A DNA stretch of 64,000 nucleotides. Source: Tenebrio molitor (lineage: Eukaryota > Arthropoda > Insecta > Coleoptera > Tenebrionidae). Within the stretch, counting starts at the first letter, position 1. Each line of letters opens with the position of its first letter. The stretch lies in NCBI RefSeq assembly GCF_963966145.1, contig NC_091047.1:20708001-20772000 (forward strand). The letters are read 5' to 3'. The notes beneath the pieces are model-generated. The model searched no databases. It was not told the DNA's origin and saw only the letters and a program-made list of their open reading frames with translations. The position numbers and the translations under genes were made by a program. Of this stretch, positions 11,201-22,756 are shown in pieces.

Positions 11201-13900
11201 TTTCTGACTGCTGTGTTAGCATGTCAACTAAAAAGTATTAATGCATTGATATTGGCTAAGAAAAGTATTAAATAAAAGTAGATAAATGTTATTTTGAAAT
11301 GTACATATATCGATTTGAGAACCTACAAAGAACAAATTATCGATTGCTCCAATCAAATGTTCTATAAAATATATTTTTTCTCAAAGAAATCTTAATGCAT
11401 TAGTAGCGTTTTCTAAATGACAATGCGATTGCTTTTCCTGAATTTTTATTTGCTGAGCAATGAGTGCAATTAAAAATTAATTCGAACGCAAAATAATCAT
11501 TAGCGTGAAGGAACACGACATAATTTGAATATTTCAACCTCAATTAAGATTGATGCACGTATAACAAAAACCTCATGTACTGTAATTTGCATATTATGTA
11601 CCCCTCTGTGGCATGCTATGAATTTAATAGGCTGAGTGCAAAAAGTAAAAACCAGTTCAGTTGAAAACTACACCATTAACAGTAGAATCAACAAATTCAG
11701 GAAAGTTACCCGCTATTTGTCATTCTTAATTAAATTAGAAGGAAACTTTAAATAATAGTGGTCGGCGGGACAGGTAGATAAAAGTTTAATGCAGTTTCCT
11801 TCACGATGCTTTTCAAAACTTTCACGTAATGAACCACCCTGGTTGCACATTGTGTTGCAGTTGTTTAGCGTTTTCATTTTTTAGATTGATAAATTCTTCT
11901 CTACTGCATCATTGATTGTGATATTGTTTAAAGTACCCGTTCTTGGTCCGGATGGTCTCAAGAAGAGGTCATGATCGTCGCCCTAGATCTAGAATTCAAC
12001 ATAGAACGTAAGGAACGCCGCCTTAAAACTTTGGGTCTAAGAAACAGATTATTCACAACAGGGGCTATTGGAAATGAGTATTTGGGTACTCAGAGGAGCT
12101 AAATTTAATGAATCAAGGCGGTGAATAGAGTTTCAACTTCACCCTCCGTATTTTTTCCTGCATCGTGATTGGTTTGTATTCCTCATTAATAATCTCGTGA
12201 AAGTGAAAGAATAATGTTTCACTACTTTTTATACTTTCCTGAAGTTTTTCTAGTGTCTGGAGAGTTTAAATTTGTTTTCTCTTCTAATGAACGAATGAAC
12301 TTTGTGAGCTTTCTAACTTTGTGTAGAAATATTTAATTTATTTTTTTTATGTTTTTCTTAATTAAGACGAGGCTGAAGGTGACAATAATAATTCAATATT
12401 TATAATTGAGATTAAAAAATGTAAATGCAAAGACTCTTGTGGTTATAATGAAACTTAGTAGCAAATATTTGTAAGGTTTTGTACATGCAAATGTAGGTTT
12501 CATTAATTATCTTCAAGCTTAAAACAAACACCTCTGTGGAAATAGTTGTTACCTTTAATTACGGTTAGCCTTGAGCAGAGACTGCAGGAATTTATTATCT
12601 AAAATATCTGAAACCCCTTTTTACTGTTTGCTTTGAATCAAAGGGATAATCAACGAAATTTGGGAGATTTACAATATCACGAAATTAGGGCAAACATAAA
12701 TTGAACATAAATCCTCCTTACCTCGGTATATTTTAATTACTCGCCGAGTGGAGGCAATGGAATAAAATAAATTATTTTGCTATCCACAGTCGATCCCAGT
12801 CGTATTACAAAGGTCCGTAGCCGGCTATAACTCAGTTACTTTTATTGGAATAACGAGTAGTTCGTTTTCTTTGAGGCGAAGTCTCCGAGCGAATTACGGT
12901 TCCAAATTAAAATAATTAAAAGTCTTGTAATAAACTTCCAGAATGTTGATCAATATTGCCTCGTCTTTGACTGCCAATAGCCGACCGGTCGACATCCTAC
13001 AAAGGGTGTTAACACGGTTTTAATTAAAACTGAATCAGTTCTACAAAGATTTATCCTCTTTCTGAATTCCAATTAAATTGTTTGATCCGGTACAATTTTT
13101 GACTGACGACATCATGGCAGACATCATGGCAGACATCACGGACACATGTCCGCAGGAAAATTTCAGCTGGGATCGGGGCTGTTCGAAATATAAATTGGTC
13201 CATCTGAATAATGGTGGATATCGAACGGTAACTTACAACCTGGCAGATACATTTGTGATAAATTGGAGTATGTAATATAATCTAACATTCTATTCTCACC
13301 CGGGATCAGATGTTCCCTGCGCGGAAGACGGATGCTCGCAAATGGCGGTCGCAACTTACATAACTTGCAACTCTATTCTTGTCTTATTAACGACGTTTTT
13401 TCTAATGAGGTACATTTCTTCCAGACGAACCAATTATTGGAATTGCTAACAAAGGGAATTTTCTCCAGTTGCGCTAGAAAATTATGTAAGAGCGTGGCGC
13501 CAATTACGCGGAACTAGCAATTACAAAACTTTCCGAATTAGATTCCAATTAATGCACTGGTTCTCCAAAAGGTACACTTCCGGTGTCAAATTGGATCTCA
13601 CAATTTCCTGCAATTATAACCCCCCATATTACATACTTTCAGTGTTTTCATAGTCAAATTAGAAACTGTTGTCGGCAAAGTACATATTCATTAAAAAGAA
13701 TTTGAAAATTTTGTTTTCGCACACATTTATAATCGCTTATAACAAGCTTAATTAATTATAGCTTTATTTGCTTGAAGAAATATTTATAATATGCCAAAAT
13801 TTAATGACCACCATAGACCCACAGAAGATTTATGATTTAAAACAAATCTCTAAAAGGGATGAAATATGCAATCCTAGACTAAAATAACCCCTCACAATTT
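8232..13900. other. Long stretch without a recognisable gene
   Basis: Mostly AT-rich unique DNA with GC-richer patches near 10080-10560 and 12720-13060. A 60-codon frame without a stop at 8952-9131 (plus) and several short ATG frames were read and match nothing known. 13106-13137 contains a small tandem duplication, CATCATGGCAGA repeated. I see no supported gene, RNA or transposon in this interval. Confidence 0.3.
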
Positions 13901-13959
13901 ACAGTAATTATGATCAACCCTAACGAATTTTACATTTTAAATTTGTTGCCTTGTTTCCA

Positions 13960-14056
13960 AGTACGAGAGGGGTTCTTATTTATTGTTCCTGACGTAGAAA
14001 CAATCGACAAGGAAGAGTTGAACAATTTTATTGCCGAAAGAGTCTCCTGGGATGCT
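13960..14056 (+). pseudogene. Fragment resembling an AMP-binding (acyl-CoA ligase/luciferase-like) C-terminus
   Basis: The plus frame reads FLFIVPDVETIDKEELNNF followed by IAERVSW. In the 4-coumarate-CoA-ligase/luciferase-like branch of the AMP-binding superfamily the C-terminal lid has the pattern (AFVV/IVP)-x-EEL-x-FVAERVS just before the catalytic-lysine segment. About 27 residues match this pattern. What follows (DAHTSFFYFF) diverges, and the usual GGVRF and K-G-K motifs are absent. There is a pyrimidine-rich stretch ending in CCAAG just upstream but no convincing splice donor, so I favour a decayed fragment over a live exon. A short match like this could still be chance. Confidence 0.4.
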
Positions 14057-14321
14057 CATACATCATTCTTTTATTTCTTTGAAAGACATTTTTTTATTTT
14101 GTTTGAAGTCCTTTATTTACTTCCATCATTTTTGCTTTACCAAATAATGCTCTTCCATATTACACGGTAATCGCTAAGAGATAGATCTGGCGAAAATAAA
14201 GTTTGATTGTTGTTGTCCTGATTGTTTCATTGGTCTTTCGTGAGCGTTGGATGTTAATTTAGCAAATACTTTGGAAAGACTCAATCAACAACGTTGTATC
14301 TGAATCCCAAAAACTGTTGCA

Positions 14322-14700
14322 ATGACTTCTGGTACTGCAACGGTCGAACATAATTTTAGAGAAGATATTTTCTTCGTACTTTGTTCCAATTTCGATTTGA
14401 TCCATTTTAAGAGAAGACAAAGTTCACCTACTACTTCTTAAACTACCAAAAGAGACAGCAACCCATTTTCGCGTACGTTACTGTCCCATTTGTGATCTGT
14501 ATATTAAAACGTTCTACGCCAAAGACAACGAACAACGGATCAACCACTTACACAGTTTACACATTTTTTTGAAACTGTATTTTTTTAAATTGAGATGTTA
14601 TCATAAGTTTCCAAATTCTGTAAGCAAATTCAAGAACAAGGAAAAATGTTTAGAAATTGATGATTTCTGGTTTCAAGAGCGCCGATGTTCGCCCCATTAA
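14322..14700 (+). pseudogene. Zinc-finger-like open frame in two frames
   Basis: An ATG frame (14322-14441, 39 residues, starting MTSGTATVEHNFRED) overlaps a second frame, open from 14401 to a TAA at 14698-14700 but with no ATG. The second frame encodes RYCPICDLYIKTFYAKDNEQ and then RINHLHSLH. CPIC and the histidines give C-x2-C-x17-H-x4-H, a spacing compatible with an atypical C2H2/U1-like finger. The two frames would join with a one-base shift near 14405. This may be an old zinc-finger gene copy or transposon-encoded finger. The parent family is not recognised. Confidence 0.35.
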
Positions 14701-15028
14701 CTATGTACTATGAAAGGAAACTTGATATCCGTGAAACTGAAGGCGATGATTTAGATAATTAATTAAACACAGTTTTGTACCTACATGAAAGTAATAGAAA
14801 TCTAATGTTTTTTTTGGATATTTCAAAGGTTTAAAATTATGTAACTTGTCAGTAAATGTATATTTTAAAATATTCATCATTTCAAGAGTTAAAAATGCGG
14901 TTGCGTTTTATTATTTTATATTTAAGTATAAAGGACTAAATTAAGAAGCTTCCAATTTGTGTCAACTCTAAAGTAGAATATTATTTATTTGTCCTTAAAA
15001 TTATTGAATCCTTTAGTCTCCATTTACA

Positions 15029-15060
15029 ATATATACAGGGTGATTATACATTACTGTCCC
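15029..15060. repeat. Solitary CAGGGTG transposon end
   Basis: ATATACAGGGTGATTATACA has the TA-CAGGGTG form of the mariner-type MITE ends seen elsewhere in the window, but no inverted partner was found nearby. A similar orphan end, TATACAGGGTGGC, is at 18840-18852. Confidence 0.35.
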
Positions 15061-15678
15061 ATCGGAGTAAGCGTTGGTGGCGTAGTTGAATGTGCCGAAA
15101 GCCTCATAACATGAGTGAGACTAATATCGCCGATAGGTGGCAATACTGACATTGCTATCTAGAACACCAGGCCTTAAGCCAGACAGCGTGTGACGTCACG
15201 AGGAAGGCCAAACGTCAAAATTTACATTTTCAGAAAGTATCAAATACGGTGTTTTAATTATTCTTATGGAAGATTGAAAATTGTGAGATAAGCAAAATCT
15301 TGGTGGCAAGTGTATATAATAATTTCAGTTGATACCAGGGTATTTACTGTTCGTCCAACGTCGCAAAAGACGTTGAAACCTGGGAAGTATTTTTAAACCC
15401 TATCAACATTTTCGTGAGTACGATTTAGTTGAAACAATATTTGCTACACATATAATATAAGATGTAAGAAGCATTTGTTGTGATTTGGTGTTATTTAAAT
15501 GATTTACAAAGTAAAAATTACGCAAAAACAATAAATACACAAACTTAACCTCACTTGTAAATGACAATTTTCGCATCATTAATGGCATTTTACTCCACGA
15601 GGCAGTAATTTTTAAAACGTAAAGACATCGTTCTACTAAAAAATAAGATAAAAATTGAAGATAAACCATTAATTATGT

Positions 15679-15988
15679 CGGGCCTTCAAATAAATATATA
15701 TTTAGAGTAGGCGTAGGCGACATTCTAATTCTGTTAACAGTGTAAAGCAATTTTTGTAGGTAACCAATTATTCTCCGGAGTTACACAGGTTACATAGTAA
15801 GCTTTTCCCAATTTCATATTGTCATATTCCGTGGGAGGGTAATAGGGAGAATGCACTAAAAAAATGAAAAATATTTTCTAACCTAATTTTATTTCGTTAA
15901 AATGTCAGACGTTTCTTGTGTCATTTTCTACGCTGGAAAAATGTTGCAAACAATTGAATTTCTAAATATAAATTTATTTGAAGGCCCG
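15679..15988. mobile_element. 310-bp inverted-repeat element
   Basis: CGGGCCTTCAAATAAATATA at the left and CGGGCCTTCAAATAAATTTA (reversed) at the right give 28-base arms with one or two mismatches, ending TATTTAGA in both. The central 250 bases are non-coding. Target duplication is not clear, so the superfamily is undetermined. Confidence 0.75.
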
Positions 15989-16560
15989 TTAGTTCTGTTA
16001 ATAGAGCATTTGTATCCTGTTTGAGGATAACGCATGATTAAAAACGCAACATGTTTCAAGATTCAATATTTTTAAGGTTTTATAATGTTTTGCTTTTCAA
16101 TTACGTCTATGATAAAAACAGAAGAGTATATTTTATGTGAAAAGTCTTTAATTCTAAAAAATTGTTACAAAATAGTCATAGAATGGGCGTGTAATGGTAG
16201 CAATTACTCACGGGGATGATGTCGACAGCACGATCCGCAGACGACTGGTGTAATCAGCTGAGTGGGTAATAGCAAATTACACATGAGAAGAGTATGGGTA
16301 CTTTCTCTGCCAGAAACTGCACTTTTGGAATTGTTCATAAGCCGTAGAGCATTACTCAAGGATATGGGTACGAATATCAAAATTCTTTTTCTTGTAATGA
16401 TTGTTGTCGCAAATCGGTGACCCCGCCTAATATGGGAAACGACAGAATCGATTTCAGAGACATTTTATCCACAACTTATTGACATATCAAGGATGAACAC
16501 GCTTTTTTAACGTAGGATGTTTTACCAAAGTATTTTTAGAATTCTTTAGAAATAGCTATT

Positions 16561-16681
16561 TGTGCAATAAGTTAGGAAAAGTGATTTTTTTCCGTACGAG
16601 ATGCGGGATTTTTAATCGAGACGAAGTCGAGATTAAAAACGCGTCGAGTACGGAAAAAACACTTTTCCTACGAATTGCACA
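16561..16681. repeat. 121-bp palindrome with CG-rich centre
   Basis: Left arm TGTGCAATAAGTTAGGAAAA, then GTG-T6-CCGTACGAG. The right arm is its reverse complement, with small gaps, ending GCACA. The centre TTTTTAATCGAGACGAAGTC continues the symmetry. A second related half-site (CACTTTTCCTAACT) lies at 16948-16961, and TTTCTACTGGAGTTTGGAAAA at 16690-16710 has an inverted partner at 16984-17004, so the palindrome may be part of a larger 450-bp composite. Confidence 0.7.
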
Positions 16682-17397
16682 CATGATTTTTTCTACTGGA
16701 GTTTGGAAAATACATAAAATTTGGATATTTTTAATATACTATTAATTATTTCTAAATTAAAAAGCGAAATCAAAATTGTTCTGCTTTCGTTACCATAGAG
16801 AAACAATTTATTAATGAAAAATTGTGAAGGCGTTTAAGCTTTTGTCTCAATTAAATACCAGTTTTTACGTTACGTATCCCAGGAAACGACCAAAATTGAA
16901 CTTTTAGTGTTAAAATATTATTTCCGCCCTTAGTAGGAAATTTTTCACTTTTCCTAACTCAAATTAGTATTACAATGTTGAAGTTTTCCAAACTCTAGTA
17001 GAAATTTTTTTTTATTCTTTATAAAATTATGCATAATGTCAACGAAAGTAAAATTTTAATTTGATCCAGTTGCAACCTGGTTGGCATTGTTTTAGCAACA
17101 CAAAATACTTAGTACTTGAAATTAATTTTAATAGAAGTATTTTAAGTATTAATCTTTTGAACATAGCAGATTTTGTACCAAATAAAATACACTGAAAACA
17201 GCAATATTTTAACATTTCTCTGTCCAGAAATGCATCCATGTTCAAAATATAAATTTTTCAAGCTACATTCCATTTAACATTATGTCATATTTATGTCTTT
17301 TTATGCTTTTAGATATAACAAAAAATAGAGGGGACGTTTAATAATAGTTATTTGGTTAAACTTAACTGTCAAATATCCATTTGTTTTCAGTCGGTTT

Positions 17398-17577
17398 ACT
17401 CGGTTTTGTCGGTTTCCTTGTGAGTTACTAAATAGACCAACAGACGCCGGCATGGTCCATGCCCTGAAAAATGCGTGCGAAAAAGTGTGGATGAAAAAGT
17501 GCGTCCAAAAAAGAGTTACTACTTGTCCGCATGGGAGTACGTAAAATTACCTTTTTCATCTAGGGTGCCTAAAAATT
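17398..17577 (+). repeat. Dispersed repeat, copy 1 (inverted partner at 20.6 kb)
   Basis: Starts with TTTTGTCGGTTTCCTT. Contains AGACCAACAGA and AAAAAGAGTTACT, then ACGTAAAATTACC, and ends GGGTGCCTAAAAA. The same blocks in the same order occur on the opposite strand at 20605-20755. The 66-codon plus frame at 17475-17675 overlaps it and is probably not a gene. Family unknown. Confidence 0.65.
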
Positions 17578-17699
17578 ATTTTTTTTATTCGACACTGTCA
17601 GAATCTGAGAATTCTCTCCTGTGTGAACGGATTGTGATAAATGTCATAACTTATCAAAACGAAACGTCAAGCTAATTTTAAAGGTTTTAAGCGATTTGG

Positions 17700-20600
17700 A
17701 GCCTTTAAGGGGCTCGTCGAACAAAAAAACCTTGTATTTAACTCGTTCGTTAAATAATATATCTACTATTTTCAAATAATTTTGGTTTCTTTACAATGCC
17801 CAAAATATTTTGAGAACCAAGTTGGACATGAAAAACAAAACTGAATTCTTGGTCATTCAAACAAGTTCATCTCTTCAAGTTAGAGCTGCCCACTTTTATT
17901 GTCACAGTTATTCTGGGAAGAGGAAGAGTATTTTTTAATTTCCCTAATAAAATAGACATTTCTTTGGTTATCTTGCTTATTAGTGGAAGTCTAAAAGTGA
18001 TGATTTTTAAAATATGCAAAGCTGAGATTCACTTAATTTCTTTATTGATTTTTTTGTTATTTACTTTTCAGAAGACGCAGTTGGAGAAGCTCTCCAACAA
18101 AGAAACTGTGCCCGAATTAAATTGGGTCGCAATAATTCATGTTGAATTTTAAGCCGATATAAAGTAATCCACCAATTCGATACTAAATACGGTGAAGGTG
18201 GAGGAGATTTCCTATCATTCGCCCAAATTGCGCCGGCTTAACTTTATTTATTGCGTTGGCCGATGCGAATTACGTATTTCTGGTATGAAAAACGGCAAAA
18301 AAATTCCACTCTTTTAAATTTGACGAGATCAATGTTAACACTTGAACTGGCTGGATCCTGTCGCATTGTTACCTTAACGAGAATTTTGCCTTGAAGGAAG
18401 CGGATAATTAGGTGGAACTTTTCTAGATCCTTTTTAACTTAAAAGGAGAACATCATGTAACAAGACCTGTTAAATCCTCGATGTTTCGCCGTGACGGTGC
18501 ACTCACTTCACAGAGGTGTGATCAGAAGACCGTGACGGCTCGTGGTCAGTTGATGTGGGTAGACAGGTGTCAGATTATTAAAGAAATAATTCATGGTCTA
18601 AGTCTGCCACGGTTTTCACTTCGGATGCGGATACGAAATAATTAATTATGCGAATTACGTTACGCGGCTGAGGCGCAATCTTTCTGACATCTCTTCGGAA
18701 TAAATTCTCGGGAGCCAAATTACCTAATTATATTCATACAAAATTCCATCATATCATGACATACGTTATCTTAATTCATTTTTTTACATGACTCTTCACT
18801 TAGAAGTGGAAACAGTTCAAATTCAGAATGTTTATATTTATACAGGGTGGCTAAAAATTATTCTAATAATAATAATACAACGACTTCACTACCATAAAAA
18901 CGTGATCAACAGCAACAGGAACAAGGGACGCTACAAGTAATGGAAAGTCACAAAATAAAGCACCTCAGGACACTGAAATGATTTCCTAGATCAAAGAACC
19001 TTGAGTAATTGCTAATAAAAATAGGAAACCTGAAGAAAGCCACAGGAAAGGGAAACTTAAACTTCTTTCATCAAAAAAGAACAATTAGCAACAGAAAACA
19101 CGTTTTTTTTCAATGTCCACAGTACAATATGATAGATAATCTGGTTTAAAGATTTTCGGCATCACTTTGCGTCGAAACTGACGTTCTGTAATTTTGACAA
19201 AGAATATTTTAGAATGTAAAAGCCGAGCACGTTTAAAGTTGTGCTGTTTTTCATTTATGGGACGTATATTCTACATAAACATGCTTTCAGAATAGAAATC
19301 GCAAGAAATAACTTTCGTGTTTTTTATATTTACAAGCTTTTTTAGTTTCAGCTTTAAAATTGCTTATCATAAAAATCCGGCTTCTGGACAGTCTCTTTTG
19401 TTCCCAACGTTCAACTACTGTGCGAGACCACAAACTTCGGCTCATTTTATAGAATTTAGTCGTTTTCTTATTGCAGCCCTCACATCCTTTGCTAAACCAA
19501 TACCGTTTGACAGATATGTGTTTAACCCTGTTTTGGAAGACTGCTTCGAGACACAAAATTGCTTACGAGTATTTATCGTGTTCCACCAATCAAAACAGAA
19601 TGAAGTACATCGACGTTGATAATGTTTTTTTTAAAGCTGTGGAAAGAGGAATTTTAGCGTGGGTAAAAGTGGGTATTGAAAGCCTGTTCTAATGGATGGT
19701 TTTTAAAATTTTGCTTTGTTTCCTGATGGTGAAAAATGTGTAATTTAATTGTCTCCAAATGTCGTTGGACAAATATTTGATTTTTTAAACGGAACGGATT
19801 TGACAGCGATAAATCAGCATTGACATGGCTTTACTCGTAAATGCATTCTGATTCATTTATCTTGAGCATCGTTAAGTGTTTTTTTTTCAAATAATTTTAT
19901 TTAGAATTGTTAATTGTTAAAGCTAAACAATATAATTGCTGAATTTTTTGATCAATTCAGCTTTTTCAAAGTTCATTTACTTTTGGATAAATCCTGATGA
20001 AACAGAAACTCTACTGTTTTTGAGCTGAAGAAGGTTTTTAAATCTTTTCACGGCTTGATTGATACTTGAAAATCGGAAATCATGTGTTTTGATCTAGGAA
20101 ACCAAAAGAACTCACACGATGCCAGGTCTCTACTATAACGCACGTTCTAATAATTTTAGTCCTGCAGTAACTTCATTCTTCATGTTTTTCAAACGTTTCT
20201 AGATTCCTTCGTTTTGACTGGAACAGGGTCCATGAAAAACACCCATTGGGTCCATTAATTTTTAGATTCAAGCATACATCCAGATTGCATCAGTAGCGTT
20301 GTAGATTCCTTCAGAGGTATCTTTTTTGTATTTTTTAAAATTCCATTACATCATTCGACGCGTTGTTGTCCATGAGATCCCCAGTGGCAACAAATTTCCC
20401 AAATCAGTTCTTTTAACTTTTTGCTAAAGCCACAAACTACGTTATTTTATTATTTATTTTCACGCGAATCAAATTCACTTGATGTCAGGTCAGGGCTGTA
20501 AAGTGGAAAAAAATTGGTTTGAGTGTTGCAAGCACAAAATTTTGATTATTAGAACGTTACCAGATGATTAGTAATATTAAGAAGAAAGAAGAAGTGTATA
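17700..20600. other. Gene-free stretch
   Basis: Unique DNA with a GC-richer patch at 18170-18720. The overlapping 60-100-codon frames at 19287-19692 on both strands are not convincing: low-complexity ends and no domain. Nothing else recognised. Confidence 0.3.
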
Positions 20601-20604
20601 TTTG

Positions 20605-20755
20605 TTTTTAGGCACCCTTAATGAAAACGGTAATTTTACGTACCTACTTACAAGCGGACGAAAAGTAACTCTTTTTCGGAAGCACCTTTTCGGACCCGCC
20701 ATCTGTTGGTCTGTTTAGTAAGTTAGCAACGAAACCGACAAAACTGATAACTGTT
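20605..20755 (-). repeat. Dispersed repeat, copy 2, inverted relative to 17.4 kb
   Basis: Read on the minus strand it runs from GTTTTGTCGGTTTCGTTG through AGACCAACAGATGGCGG, AAAAAGAGTTACTTTTCG and ACGTAAAATTACCG to GGGTGCCTAAAAA, matching copy 1. It lacks about 25 bases present in the middle of copy 1. Confidence 0.65.
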
Positions 20756-20769
20756 CTGTCACCATAAAT

Positions 20770-22750
20770 TATGTAAATAAGTACTTGTATTGCAAATACG
20801 TAGTAATTTTATCTATTTGAAAAAGGTAGATGCAAAATAAATTTGTTATTTTTCCTCTGCCAAAAAGCGCCTTTTGTCCTCGCCTGTTTTCAAGCCTCGG
20901 TTGCTCCTGGACCAGAAAAGTCAGACTCGGACGAAAAAGATGCAATTTTTGGCCTTGATACACAAATAACTATTACATAATTTACATTTTGTCAAAAACA
21001 AAATCAATAAGTCAAAAGCTCTCTTTGCTCTTTTTGCGTAGTTTTGTTTGTTGATGATTGTGGCGAGTTATGCTCTCGAGTTGCAAAAATACCCATTTCA
21101 CTAAAAGCCTCATGGCATTTAAATTTTTTTTCAGCAAATACCAATGGAATCCGAGTTTTGTGTTAATGTATTTTTTACCGGAAGGAAAAAGTTGGCGTTG
21201 GCTCGTTATCGTGCGAAGTGCGTAGGGCAAAGTTAATTACAGTTTTCAGTTAAGCAACCAAATTACTTAAATATCAATAAAGTCGTATCGGCTGGAACAA
21301 AACAGTTTCCGTAAAATAACGACCTGTTTGTCTTTCAGTTTACGTAAACAGTAGTCGCGATAATTAGCGAGTCGGAAATCTTTAACAACTCTCTAGGAAT
21401 CGTCGTTCAGTTAGGGTTGATCGCAAATTCCCAATTAATACAATAATTATCCCGTGTTACAACACATTCACGCCATATCCGTGTTGACTGACAAACAATA
21501 CCGACCTTATTATGTGTTACATGTATTTCACAGTTGGGATAATTGGTTGTTGGGTGACACTTTCATTGCAAATTGTAATTGTTTAGGTATGCGAACGCCA
21601 CGGTATTAATTAATTTTACCATGTGTCGAGCAGTGACGGCTCGTCAGGGGTAGCTGAGTAAACAGCCTCGAAACTTTCCGCGCCATTAAAACTGACACTC
21701 GACACTCGGTCTTCTCGATGTAATAACGAAACTCTAAAAGGCCATTCGCTCTATAAAACCGCAAAAAGAGACATTATTATCGACAAAGAAATCCGTTTTC
21801 GTAATTTGTAACCGGGTGGATTAGGATTAAGATCCTTTTTTCTGCGGGATCTCGAATTTCCAATATTCCTCAACGTAGGCACTTTTTTATCCTTTCTAAT
21901 TCCCCAAAGGACTCGTTATTTACATTTTTTAACGTACTGTCTATATTACCGTCCTGGAAATCTGTGAATTTGTTGTAAAACAAAAGTGGCTTTATCAGGG
22001 AAACAACGATACACTATTTAGATTCCCTGTTTGTTTCTCTTCACATGAGCTACTCTAACAACACAAACTTCCAAAACAGTCTACAGACAAAACAATCTAC
22101 AAAGTGTAACAAGTATCTATTTATATTGTAAACTGTAGAATAAATCAGCCAGTGGCTCAGCTTAAAGTCAACAGTACACCATCTTTGCCTTGAACCGACT
22201 TTATAGAATGATTTTGTCTAAATGAATTTGTCCAATCGATCGATTTTTTCTGCACCAACTACAAGCTCGAGTGAGTAAACAGAGCAATATGAAAATTTAA
22301 ATTTTATCCTAACGTCACTTCCATGTTTAGCAAGGACAAAAAATACGGTCTTAAGCATCATAGAAGATGTTTCCGGAAAGGTCTGCTGAAATTTCTATAT
22401 TAAAAATTATTTTGGAAAATAGAAATCACCTATGTTTCTCCATACCAATATTAATACTCAACGTCTTCATCTAGTGTCTCTTCTACTATCAAAATGGTTG
22501 TGGATTTGTGTATTCAAATTTTCACAAATTCAAAAAGTTCCTTTCTTATCAAATTGTGAGAAAAAATTGTCAAAGAGAGAGATGAAGGCAGCTGCAAGGA
22601 ATATTCTAACAGAAAAAGTATGCAAGTTTTAAGAAAAAATTTATTTTGACCATTGTCAATTAATAATACTCTATTCTATTTTCGTTTGTCTTTAAAGCTG
22701 ATGAAAATTTCTTTGCCAAAAAGACTGTTTTCGTTCCTGTCAGCCCCCTG
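20770..22750. other. Gene-free stretch
   Basis: Contains a GC-richer unique block at about 21340-21780 and otherwise AT-rich DNA. I found no exon, repeat pair or RNA gene. Confidence 0.3.
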
Positions 22751-22756
22751 AGAGAA

